Source: Planctomycetota bacterium (lineage in GTDB: Bacteria > Planctomycetota > UBA11346). From it: 60,830 nucleotides of DNA. This document shows positions 40,895-49,300 of the stretch, in pieces. Below the pieces are notes generated by a model. That model did not search any database. It had not been told where the DNA came from and saw only the letters and a program-made list of their open reading frames with translations. Location of the stretch: positions 1 through 60,830 of the forward strand of contig REDX01000164.1 of NCBI GenBank assembly GCA_007695355.1. The letters are read 5' to 3'. Numbering within the stretch: the first letter of the stretch is position 1; the number at the start of each line of letters is the position of its first letter. The position numbers and the translations under genes were made by a program.

Positions 40895-42349
40895 TCAGGA
40901 ATAGGCCTGGACAGAAATGGCGTCCACTGGTCGGACAATGTGGGCCGACCACCGCAATCCCTCGTATTCACGGTACCCTTGAGTACGAGAACTGCCTATG
41001 AGGTAGCGAATCTGGTCATGCAGCAAAAGTCCGGAACAACTAGCCCCGCGGTCTAAGCAGTGATGTTCATCGGCAATGCGCGGCTTCATGCCAACGGCGA
41101 AACGCTGTGGGTCAGTGGTTTCAATAATGATTCCATCGCGATTCGTGTAAAAGGCCGCTGCTCCTGGTATCGGTGACCCTAAGCGGTCCATCGGCAGGCA
41201 GGTGCGTAAAATAGTCTGCGCCTCGGTATCCCAATCAAAGAGAATGCCAAGGACGCCAATCGCCTCGCCCTGGCGCACGCCGTTGCGGCGTATGCCCCCA
41301 ACATAAATGAGGGAACGATCCTTGGTGCGTTCAAGGGGCGACTGCACCACGTCCTGAACCGCATATTCGCTGGAATCAGCAGTGCGCATGCCCGATTGAA
41401 ACCACTCGTGATCACTCACATTAAGCTTGCGCAATTCATTGCGCATTTCCAATCGCGAGCAGGCAACGATATCGCCATTACGATCCGCCAGCACCAGATT
41501 ACGATACATGGTGTAACTCGCATTAATCACCTTAAGACGCTTACTGGCGGCCTCATAAACATCCTCCCCCGGACTCTCCAAGGCTGACCAGAAGTATTGA
41601 TCGGTACTCCACCAGCGAATATCCGCAGCCCTTTCGAAAAGATTGCGATCGATAACGTCGATGGCCTGTTTTGAACTATTCTCCAATGCCCGAAGGTTCA
41701 TCTCGAGTTCACCAACGGCCATTTCAGCCAGGAGTTTTTCCATCATGCTCGTGGCAAAATCACCGGTCTTGGTGATTTGGTCAAAAATTGGCCCCAATGC
41801 CACCCCACGCTTGCCCAGTTTACTGGCAAAGACGATTCCGTTCAAGGAAATCAATTGGATAGATTCTTTATCGTCTTGAATTTTTATGTAAGTCTCTTTA
41901 TTCACATCCGGAATAATCTGCGAGTGCAGCAAATCCTCAGGCTGCAGCAAGCTCTTACTGGCATCCACTCGCTGACTAAAGATTGCTGATTTAGGCAAGA
42001 CAAGATGGCTATTCCAGCCCAGACCTGGATATTCGAGATAGCCATCCGTTTTCGCGGTGAAAATAGCAGAATCTTCGCCCTCAAAAATCAAGTAGTCATT
42101 AATTCGCTCACCCTTTGAGAGGCTCCGATGCCGACGTGGGAGATGGGCATAGGTTGATACCGGAACCACCGCGGGATCGCTGGAGCCAATAATGGTTCCC
42201 GTTCCATCGGTGAAAAAACTGTACCATCCATCCAATACTCGGCCCCGGGAATCAGTCGGCATGTAATCATCGAGGATCATCTGTGCCTCACCCTGGAAAT
42301 CAAAAAAACACACCCATGGCGCCCAAAGTCCGGCCGGCACTGTCGCCAT
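40895..42349 (-). CDS. Cache-type sensor protein, 3' part after a frameshift
   Basis: This 484-codon frame continues the gene at 42300-43322. Its true sequence begins at about 42308, within a run of seven T residues on the coding strand; the residues before that are a shadow of the other frame. It completes Cache module 1 and carries the whole of module 2 ('IDRNLFERAADIRWWS', 'MYRNLVLADRNGDIVA', 'YAVQDVVQSP', 'SLIYVGGIRRNG'). No membrane helix, HAMP or methyl-accepting domain is visible. Without the 1-base shift, the joined protein would be about 808 residues. Confidence 0.75.
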   Translation of the reverse strand: MATVPAGLWAPWVCFFDFQGEAQMILDDYMPTDSRGRVLDGWYSFFTDGTGTIIGSSDPAVVPVSTYAHLPRRHRSLSKGERINDYLIFEGEDSAIFTAKTDGYLEYPGLGWNSHLVLPKSAIFSQRVDASKSLLQPEDLLHSQIIPDVNKETYIKIQDDKESIQLISLNGIVFASKLGKRGVALGPIFDQITKTGDFATSMMEKLLAEMAVGELEMNLRALENSSKQAIDVIDRNLFERAADIRWWSTDQYFWSALESPGEDVYEAASKRLKVINASYTMYRNLVLADRNGDIVACSRLEMRNELRKLNVSDHEWFQSGMRTADSSEYAVQDVVQSPLERTKDRSLIYVGGIRRNGVRQGEAIGVLGILFDWDTEAQTILRTCLPMDRLGSPIPGAAAFYTNRDGIIIETTDPQRFAVGMKPRIADEHHCLDRGASCSGLLLHDQIRYLIGSSRTQGYREYEGLRWSAHIVRPVDAISVQAYS

Positions 42350-43322
42350 TCTCCCGCACCGCAGTTGAATAGATCAGAGAATTGTCCTGATCTGGCTCGA
42401 CGTGACTTCCGCATAAATCCCGCACCGCATATTGTGTGGCATCTTTGGTCTGCATGGCATCAAGAAACCATGACTCGTCCGCCACCGAGGTTCCCAATAA
42501 GCCCTCTCGCGTTTGCTCATTGCTGCTCGCAACAATACATCCTTGCCTGTCTGTAATTACAAGATCACGATAAAGCGTGTAGCTATTGTTTATGTCTTCA
42601 AGGCGATCGCAGGCAAACCTCACTTTACCGCCAATATCTTCGCAGGCAGCGCGAAGCTTGGCGATCACATCCGTGGTGTCTTCAGTCAGCAGCAAACAAT
42701 TGTCTGCGTCGATGAGACAGTCAAGCGCTCCACGAAACCGGCTTAGATTTTCAGGGTTAGCGAGCTTACCAGCAGACACACCTGATTGCGATCGCAGGTA
42801 TTCGCAGGCCTTAACGACTGGGTCTGAAGCCCCTGGTTTAACTCCAATGGCTTCCGCAGACTGTAAAAGATTCGTTACCGCATCGAAAAGCGACAAGCAA
42901 TCAGCAAAGGCCGTTTCCAAACTCCACCAACGCACATCGCAAGTGCGTTCAAGTAAGTTACGGTCCAACAAATTGATTTTAATATAAGCCGTTGTCGAGA
43001 AGATACTCTTGCAGAAATCCTCTTTTGCCTGGTAAAACTGATCAAATAAGCGCTTCGTAACTCCAAGCAGTTGAAAAGAAAAGTTTTCGACCTTTTTCAT
43101 AAGGTCCGTGATTTGTTCTTGCTCGGTGACATTTTCGGATATTTCAACGGCGGTACATTTTCCCTGGTTACAAATCGGAAAAATCCCACTTAACTCTCCT
43201 ATAATTCGCTCATAAAATTCTCGGTGCTCATACGTGATCACGGGATTGAAAATCGAGAATTTTGCCGCCTCAGCGGCCATTACGGATGGAGAATCAGTGG
43301 GCTGTGTATCCATTGGCTTCAT
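42300..43322 (-). CDS. Cache-type sensor protein, 5' part, frameshifted at T7
   Basis: 340 codons. A helical N-terminal region (about 30-110) precedes Cache module 1: 'DRNLLERTCDVRWWS', 'LYRDLVITDRQGCIVAS', 'YAVRDLCGSHV', 'SLIYSTAVRENG'. The frame ends 'AMGVFF' then TGA, exactly where module 2 reads 'GVLGILFDWDTEAQ'. Dropping one T from TTTTTTT (42302-42308) restores 'VFFDFQGEAQ' and the rest of the module. The gene overlaps cheW by 4 bp (ATGA). It has no signal peptide, so it may sense in the cytoplasm. Biological slippage, recent mutation or a base-calling error are all possible. Confidence 0.78.
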   Translation of the reverse strand: MKPMDTQPTDSPSVMAAEAAKFSIFNPVITYEHREFYERIIGELSGIFPICNQGKCTAVEISENVTEQEQITDLMKKVENFSFQLLGVTKRLFDQFYQAKEDFCKSIFSTTAYIKINLLDRNLLERTCDVRWWSLETAFADCLSLFDAVTNLLQSAEAIGVKPGASDPVVKACEYLRSQSGVSAGKLANPENLSRFRGALDCLIDADNCLLLTEDTTDVIAKLRAACEDIGGKVRFACDRLEDINNSYTLYRDLVITDRQGCIVASSNEQTREGLLGTSVADESWFLDAMQTKDATQYAVRDLCGSHVEPDQDNSLIYSTAVRENGDSAGRTLGAMGVFF

Positions 43323-43873
43323 GATTGTTCACCTCCTCCTGCTGGCAGGAGATCGTTTAAGATATTGAGTACTGATATTTCAGACAAAAATCCGTCTTCC
43401 AGTTCATAAACCGCAGTTATGAAGTCATGGCTGAGATTAGCCGGTGGCGGGTGGCGAACCGTCGAGCGCACTCGGTGCACCCGGTCCATACTGTCGACCA
43501 GCAAGGCTACCGGTTCATCAAAAGCCTGAATATTGAGCTCGGCCGCCTCCTGACATAGATGAAAGCGATCTTCCATTAACATCAAACGGCAACCATGGTC
43601 TTCGCGGCCAATTTTCATAATTCGACTGATATCCAAGTAATTTAGCGTGCCTGTCGATGGCGAGTGATCCGATTCCTCGCCACGATCGGCCAAACACAGC
43701 CGCAAGTCAATCACCGCAGCGCTGACCCCGCGCAGACTGATAATACCTGCCAAGCGACGATCGCTGCCCGGGACCGGGGTTATCGGCAAAGGACGCACAA
43801 TTTCTTCCACCGAAAATACCGGCACTCCATAGCGATAACCATTCACCATGAACCCACATATGTCCGCATTCAT
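43319..43873 (-). CDS. CheW-like coupling protein
   Basis: 184 residues. The CheW fold is recognisable from 'YGVPVFSVEEIVRP', 'PGSDRRLAGIISLRGVSAAVIDLR' split by a polar loop, and 'EPVALLVDSMDRVHRV'. CheW links receptors to the CheA kinase. The ATG overlaps the natural end of the CheA reading frame (TGA at 43870-43872) and its stop overlaps the sensor gene, so all three were built as a coupled unit. Confidence 0.9.
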   Translation of the reverse strand: MNADICGFMVNGYRYGVPVFSVEEIVRPLPITPVPGSDRRLAGIISLRGVSAAVIDLRLCLADRGEESDHSPSTGTLNYLDISRIMKIGREDHGCRLMLMEDRFHLCQEAAELNIQAFDEPVALLVDSMDRVHRVRSTVRHPPPANLSHDFITAVYELEDGFLSEISVLNILNDLLPAGGGEQS

Positions 43874-44070
43874 GCTTTACCCCTGCGGCTCTTCATTACC
43901 TGCTCCGCCAGACGATGGACGATGCCAATAAGATCATGTTTGTCTATCTTAACCGCATATTCATCAAATCCCGCCTTCAAACCTCGACGTCGAGATTCAT
44001 CGTCTGCCAGAGACGTTAATGCAAGAACGGGCAAATGACGAAGACCTGGATCGCCTTTAATTCGCTGAAC
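43870..44070 (-). pseudogene. Detached 3' end of the CheA-CheV receiver domain
   Basis: In the same frame as CheA and beyond its TGA, 66 codons encode the missing half of the receiver domain: 'VQRIKGDPGLRHLPVLALTS' with the conserved Thr/Ser, then 'DEYAVKI' with the conserved Lys. The frame ends at TGA 43870-43872, overlapping the cheW start by 4 bp. It has no start codon of its own and would be made only by readthrough or after repair of the stop. Confidence 0.8.
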
Positions 44071-46920
44071 TCATTCAAAGCCGTTCATCCGCGGCATCTC
44101 AATGTCTGATATAATAAAATCAAAATATTCACGCTGGCGCTGCAAGAGATCCCATGCCTGCTGACCATCCTCCACAACCTCCAATTCGATGCCTGGGATT
44201 TGAAGGTAAGAACTGACGAGCTTGGCGAAGAATTTATTATCCTCAGCCAATAGTACTCGGGTTACCCCGGACAGCTTCTGCTGTGCCGCAAAGGCTTCCG
44301 GCATGGCGCGTTCAGCCAAGGCATACAAGTCTACCAAGGTTACGACGTGGCCTTCATAATATGCCGTACCCACCACCCCATTCTTAGAGTCATTATGTGC
44401 ATCAAAGGATTCGGAGAAATCCGCTATGCGCAAATTAGAGCCCACCAGAATGCCAAGCGGCTTGGGCACCCGAGCCGGTAAGATCAGATGGTAGGCTTCA
44501 ACTTCACGATGGGGCGTTACCTCAAGATGCTCTTCTAGTCGTAACAAAGGAATGGTGGCATCCTTGAGTTGGTAGTATTCTCGCTTACCTATACGATGAA
44601 TGTCCTTGGCTGCGATTTGCTCTATCAAAGTGATCATCATTAAGGGGATGGCGAAAAATTCCCCCGGCGCATTCTCAAAGGTAATCATCTGCTGCGCTGT
44701 CTTCAAAGCTGATTTTGCCTGAAAGCGATGCTCTGGTAAATCATGCAGCCGCAGGCCTCGCTTCTCGACAATCCCCGCTACATCCAGCATCATAACCACC
44801 GATCCATCCCCCAGCACCGTGTGCCCGCAAAATCCCGGAACCGACTGTAAAAGTTTGGGGGTAGAACGCACCACCACCTCTTCGACGCCAACCACAGCAT
44901 CGACTAAAATGCCAAAGAGAGCACGGCGGAAATCTAATACGATCAGCGTCTGCCTATTTCTCCGGCGGTCTCCACCAGTGCGCTGATGGGCAAAGCGTTG
45001 GGCATTTTCATGGCTTTCTGTTTGTCGGCGATCAGCGATGCGAGATCGACGATCAAGCTTCACTTCACCAGTAAGCGGGTGAAGGAAGGTGCGTTCAAGA
45101 CTGAGGCAGTCTTCGAGATGGACGATGGCTAATACTTTATCGCGCAATTGATAGACATCTTCACCGTCTAACTGCTTAATGTAATCCCGCTGATCCTGGG
45201 GATCAATTTGGATAATCTCGTTCACCGCGGTCTGCGGCAAAACAAAGCGCTGACCTGCCACCTCGACAACAATGGCGGAAATCAGCGACGACGAGACAAC
45301 GGTCTGGGTGAGCGGCAGGCGAAATGCAAAGATCGTCCCGGCCCCAAGATTGGTGTGCACCTCTACGGCACCGCCAATGCGCTCGACATTGGTCTTCACC
45401 ACATCCATGCCGACACCACGACCTGAAACATCGGTGCTTTGATCTTTAGTGCTAAAACCAGGAGAAAAAATCAAATGCAATATCTCGCGTGGACTCATCG
45501 CGCGGGCCTTTTCTGCGCTAATCAATCCCTTGTCAATCGCCTTGGACCTTACCCGTTCATGATCGATGCCGCCGCCGTCATCCTCAATTTCGACAATAAC
45601 CTCACCGCTTTGATGGTAGGCCCGCAGCATAATCCGGCCAACTCGCGATTTTCCGCGCTCTTGACGCACAGCGGGATCCTCGATGGCATGATCAACAGCA
45701 TTGCGCACCATGTGATTCAAAGGATCGGCGAAGGCCTCGATGATCGTCCGGTCTAATTCTATGTCTGCTCCAATTGCCTGAAATTCTACTTCCTTGCCTA
45801 ATTTATTCGCCAGATCACGAACCGGCCGGCGAAAGCGCTCAAACAAGCTGCCAATGTGTTGCATCCGCTGCTGAACCACACTCTTGTGCATTTCCGTAAT
45901 GCATCGAGACAGCACCGCAAACGATATATCTTCTTGGAAATTGTAGCGCGAAAGCATTTGATTGCGCGCCATAACCATATTGCCAGTGGCCTCTAATAAC
46001 TCATCGAGTAAACGGGTACTCACCCGCATCGACGAGCCTTCGCTTGCCGCCGCATGGCCACCGGAGCTTTTCTTCTCCTTGGCCTGGGAAGAGGGTGGGG
46101 CAGGAGGCGGGGAAGAGATCGATTTGACTGGCGGTGAGGGGGCGACTTGCACTACTGCCTGATCCGCCGCCGGCTGCGGTCGATCAGGCACCGCAGCTGA
46201 AGCCTTCGCAAGGGGCAGGGCCGGCACCAACTGCCCCGCATGAAGCTCATAAAGGGAGGCAATGATATCTGCGGGCATTTCACTCTGCAGCTCTAACTCG
46301 ACCATCTGCCCAGCCTCGCTTGGCCGGATGTGCAGAGAGCACACCTCACCAATTTTGCTGAAACCCTCAAAAATGCCCTGGGCACAGTCGGGCAACCCAC
46401 GCAGCTGCGCTAATGGCGCCTCGATGCAATACCTTGTCACCGCCGACACAGACGGTGATGCTGGCACGCGATCCAGGGCCGATGCCTCTGACGCATCAAC
46501 CTCCACCGCCGCCGTTTCTACATCAGGCCTCGCTATTCCATCGATCTGCGGTGCCGCCGCAGCTGGGATTTGCCCATTCAAACGGCGACAAAGGTCAGCG
46601 ACATCGGCGTCCTCGCCCTCCAGCAAGCAGCCTAAACCGTCTACGGCGGCCAGCATTTGGTCGGCGATGGCAGGCGTCAGGGATAGGTTCCCCTTGCGTA
46701 CCTCGTCCATCAAAGCCTCGGCATGATGGGCCAAAGTCACTAAATCATTGAGATCGAGAAAGCCAGCACCGCCCTTAATTGAATGCACGGCGCGAAAGAT
46801 TTCATCCACGGTTTCAGCATCAACACCACCGCTGGACTCCAGACGCAGCAGATGCCGCTCCACCTGCGCCAGGGCGGCAAGGGATTCAGCCTTAAATTCC
46901 TCGGCCAAGGCTTCATCCAC
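44071..46920 (-). CDS. CheA histidine kinase fused to a CheV-like module, ending at an in-frame TGA
   Basis: 949 residues before the stop. Order: HPt domain with His46 (AVHSIKGGAGF); a possible P2-like region (about 160-235); Pro-rich linker; dimerisation helices (about 295-375); kinase core with N-box 'HMVRNAVDHAIED' (403-415), DDGGGID (447-453) and GRGVGMD (500-506); CheW domain 1 (about 540-735); CheW domain 2 (about 742-875); and a receiver domain from 888 with the acidic pair 893-894 and phospho-Asp939. It stops at TGA (44071-44073) just after 'MPRMNGFE', half-way through the receiver. The kinase parts should work, but the receiver is incomplete. The start is GTG at 46920. Confidence 0.88.
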   Translation of the reverse strand: MDEALAEEFKAESLAALAQVERHLLRLESSGGVDAETVDEIFRAVHSIKGGAGFLDLNDLVTLAHHAEALMDEVRKGNLSLTPAIADQMLAAVDGLGCLLEGEDADVADLCRRLNGQIPAAAAPQIDGIARPDVETAAVEVDASEASALDRVPASPSVSAVTRYCIEAPLAQLRGLPDCAQGIFEGFSKIGEVCSLHIRPSEAGQMVELELQSEMPADIIASLYELHAGQLVPALPLAKASAAVPDRPQPAADQAVVQVAPSPPVKSISSPPPAPPSSQAKEKKSSGGHAAASEGSSMRVSTRLLDELLEATGNMVMARNQMLSRYNFQEDISFAVLSRCITEMHKSVVQQRMQHIGSLFERFRRPVRDLANKLGKEVEFQAIGADIELDRTIIEAFADPLNHMVRNAVDHAIEDPAVRQERGKSRVGRIMLRAYHQSGEVIVEIEDDGGGIDHERVRSKAIDKGLISAEKARAMSPREILHLIFSPGFSTKDQSTDVSGRGVGMDVVKTNVERIGGAVEVHTNLGAGTIFAFRLPLTQTVVSSSLISAIVVEVAGQRFVLPQTAVNEIIQIDPQDQRDYIKQLDGEDVYQLRDKVLAIVHLEDCLSLERTFLHPLTGEVKLDRRSRIADRRQTESHENAQRFAHQRTGGDRRRNRQTLIVLDFRRALFGILVDAVVGVEEVVVRSTPKLLQSVPGFCGHTVLGDGSVVMMLDVAGIVEKRGLRLHDLPEHRFQAKSALKTAQQMITFENAPGEFFAIPLMMITLIEQIAAKDIHRIGKREYYQLKDATIPLLRLEEHLEVTPHREVEAYHLILPARVPKPLGILVGSNLRIADFSESFDAHNDSKNGVVGTAYYEGHVVTLVDLYALAERAMPEAFAAQQKLSGVTRVLLAEDNKFFAKLVSSYLQIPGIELEVVEDGQQAWDLLQRQREYFDFIISDIEMPRMNGFE

Positions 46921-47107
46921 AGCGGAAGCCCAAGAGCAGATAGACTAGCACCGAAGTGCACTTTCGAGAGTTGGCTAATATTTGTCCATTATGAATGCTG
47001 GCCAAACCTTCCGCAACCATTAATTCCTTGGATCGACTGATAGGTTTGGATGTACAGCTTTGGCTATCAGCACCATTCTTTAAACAGTGTTAAGTAAGTA
47101 GACACAC

Positions 47108-47160
47108 TACAGGACTATGATATAATAATATAGCATTTACTGACTGTGACACAGTCTCAT
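47108..47160 (-). promoter_or_regulatory. Candidate promoter/operator of the chemotaxis-like operon
   Basis: A perfect dyad GACTGTG-A-CACAGTC (47142-47156) lies next to a strongly AT-rich patch (about 47118-47138) that offers TATATT and TATTAT as -10 candidates on the minus strand. Such AT richness is rare in this window. It is about 200 bp upstream of the CheA start. No good -35 box is seen, so the dyad could bind an activator or repressor. The rest of 46921-47217 shows no gene. Confidence 0.4.
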
Positions 47161-47217
47161 GAAGCGGTACAGATAGAGGGGTTTTCCTTCATTTCGTTAC
47201 CCTCCAAAAAAAAAATC

Positions 47218-48384
47218 TCAAGCCAAGAATAACCCACGCACCTTTGAAGCCGGAACGGCATGCTCCATATCATCTCGGCGCAGCATCGTTACTGGTGTGA
47301 TTTTCCCCTCGTGCACCAAACGCCTAAGATCCCTGGCTGACACAATCATTTGCTCACGTGGCTTGACCGACACTGTCCACCGCTGCAATGGCGCCCCAGA
47401 CTGTGGGTTACCCTGCGATAAAACCGCCGCCAGCGCCCGCGAATCGGACCTATTTTCATCGTTCCGACGAGCCACTACTGGCCTGCCGATGAGGGTTGAA
47501 GGTGGGCGGAAAAGTCCCCTGCAGCGCACTGCTGCTATATATTGGCCACCTCCCTCTGGACGTAGCAAGGTTTTATGCTCAAGGCGTCCGCGGCGGGCTA
47601 GATTGCAGACATGCTCCCAACTTACCGCTGCACATTCAGACCCTTCAAGGACTACGTGCCAACGATGGGCCTCCGGATGATCCTCTGGTTGCACTACCAA
47701 AGAGCGTCCAAGGCTACTGAGATCCTGAGTGCTGAAGGCTCCGCTATCTTGGCGGGCAAACCCACTGCTTAGGGGTTTTGCCACTGGTGGCGTTGCCGTG
47801 CGATGATAACAGGGCAATTCGGCGGTAGCCATAGGATCTCCACCATTAAGCAGGGCATCAAGCCCTTGCCGCGGCAGCAGAGAATCTTCTGGCGCACCGC
47901 GAAGTCTTGCCGCCACTGGGCAATCCACCAACACTTGAGCCATGGCTTGCAAGGTTTCACGATTCAAACGGTTGTCTCCACAACTCACTGATGGTTGCCA
48001 AGTTCCGCTAAAAGGATTGAGCCAGCATCTATTGATGCGATCAAAGTAGCGCAATCGGGGTTCCCGCATAATGGTTTCGCGAATCCAATAATACCACCGA
48101 AGGCAATGCAGAATCCGCAGGCTTTTACGCGGTGCACTTACCCAGCGAGGATGGTTCTGCAGCCATCGAATCATCGCTTCCTGACCATCAAAGCCGATAT
48201 CTACTCGCTGGCAGGTTAATGGCTCGATCCAGTGTAAGCGGTCAAAGGTGAACACCTGAAACAGGACATCAGAACGCAAGAGCTCGATGATATCAGCCCG
48301 ACCAATACGCTGGGAGCCGGGGGGAACAGTGAGGCCATTATCTGCACGGCGTTGAGTGACCTGAGTAATAATCTGAGGTGGCAT
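47218..48384 (-). CDS. Protein with two C-terminal GYF_2-like repeats
   Basis: 388 residues, no signal peptide or membrane helix. The N-terminal half (about 1-150) is Trp/Arg-rich with 'CWLNPFSGTWQPSV' and belongs to no family I know. A Pro/Ser linker follows. The C-terminal half has two modules of about 50 residues (about 240-292 and 335-388). Each starts with W-x-V, has 'LARRGRLEHKTLLR' or 'LVHEGKITPVTMLR', and ends 'RGLF', as in GYF_2/DUF4339 domains. The start has AGGAG 8 nt upstream. A run of ten T follows the stop on the coding strand. Confidence 0.7.
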   Translation of the reverse strand: MPPQIITQVTQRRADNGLTVPPGSQRIGRADIIELLRSDVLFQVFTFDRLHWIEPLTCQRVDIGFDGQEAMIRWLQNHPRWVSAPRKSLRILHCLRWYYWIRETIMREPRLRYFDRINRCWLNPFSGTWQPSVSCGDNRLNRETLQAMAQVLVDCPVAARLRGAPEDSLLPRQGLDALLNGGDPMATAELPCYHRTATPPVAKPLSSGFARQDSGAFSTQDLSSLGRSLVVQPEDHPEAHRWHVVLEGSECAAVSWEHVCNLARRGRLEHKTLLRPEGGGQYIAAVRCRGLFRPPSTLIGRPVVARRNDENRSDSRALAAVLSQGNPQSGAPLQRWTVSVKPREQMIVSARDLRRLVHEGKITPVTMLRRDDMEHAVPASKVRGLFLA

Positions 48385-48547
48385 GCAGCGACTCCTGTAG
48401 CATAACGAGACATGGGGATGTCTTAGACCACACCGTTAAGTATCTCTTCGTTAATGGCAATTGTCTACGCACATACTGTTCCAAAGTCCAGTTCCTTCCC
48501 TCATCTTAGAGGCTTGGCCCCATCGGGAATTACGACATTATGCCCGC

Positions 48548-49300
48548 ATGCTAAATCTGATGGATGTATCGAAGACCTTCGTCGATCCGGGCCGAGGGGT
48601 GGTACGGGCGGTGGATGGGATCAGCCTGCGGGCTGAGGATGGGGTAGTGGTATTGGTGGGGGCCAATGGCGCCGGTAAAACCACCCTCCTGCGCCTGATC
48701 TCGGGGATTCTTAAGCCCGATAGCGGGCGCATTACCGTATGCGGCCATGATGTCAGCCAGGATCCCGATGCGGTGCGCCGACGTCTCGGCTATCTCTCCC
48801 CTGCCACCAAACTGTATCCACGCCTGACCGGGCGCGAAATGCTGGCCTATGCCGCGGGCTTTTACGGCCTTGAAACCAACGCCTGCAAGCAGGCCATTGA
48901 GCGGGTGACCAGCGCCTTCGGCCTGGAGGAATTTCTCAACCAGGCCTGCGGCAAGCTGTCGACGGGCCAGGCCCAACGGGTGAATCTCGCCCGCGCCCTG
49001 ATTGCCGACCCCCCCCTGCTGGTGCTCGATGAACCGACCACCGGCATGGATTTGGTGGCCGCCGCCGAAGTGGTTAAAGCCGTGGAGCAAGGCTCCCGCC
49101 CTGGCCGGCTGATCCTTTTCTGCACCCACGATACCTCGGAAGTCGAAGCGGTGGGCGGGCGTCTCCTGGTCATGCGCCGGGGCCAGATCGTTGAAGATGG
49201 GCCGGTCGCCGATTTGGGCGGCGGTCACCAGCTACGCAGCCATATCTATGCCGCCCTGGAGCATCAGCGCGGGGCTCCGGCGTCGGAGACATCGCCATGA
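48548..49300 (+). CDS. ABC transporter ATP-binding protein (NatA-type)
   Basis: 250 residues. Walker A is GANGAGKTT, the signature LSTGQAQ, Walker B 'LLVLDEPTTGMD', and the switch His lies in 'FCTHDTSE'. It is closest in style to NatA/CcmA exporters that pair with ABC-2 permeases. The start at 48548 leads directly into the domain; the frame is open 87 bp upstream without support. Its stop overlaps the permease gene by 4 bp. Confidence 0.92.
   Translation: MLNLMDVSKTFVDPGRGVVRAVDGISLRAEDGVVVLVGANGAGKTTLLRLISGILKPDSGRITVCGHDVSQDPDAVRRRLGYLSPATKLYPRLTGREMLAYAAGFYGLETNACKQAIERVTSAFGLEEFLNQACGKLSTGQAQRVNLARALIADPPLLVLDEPTTGMDLVAAAEVVKAVEQGSRPGRLILFCTHDTSEVEAVGGRLLVMRRGQIVEDGPVADLGGGHQLRSHIYAALEHQRGAPASETSP

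Noticed and set aside
44071-44073. Selenocysteine at the CheA TGA
   Set aside because: No redox role is known at this receiver position, and I see no convincing SECIS-like hairpin just after the codon.
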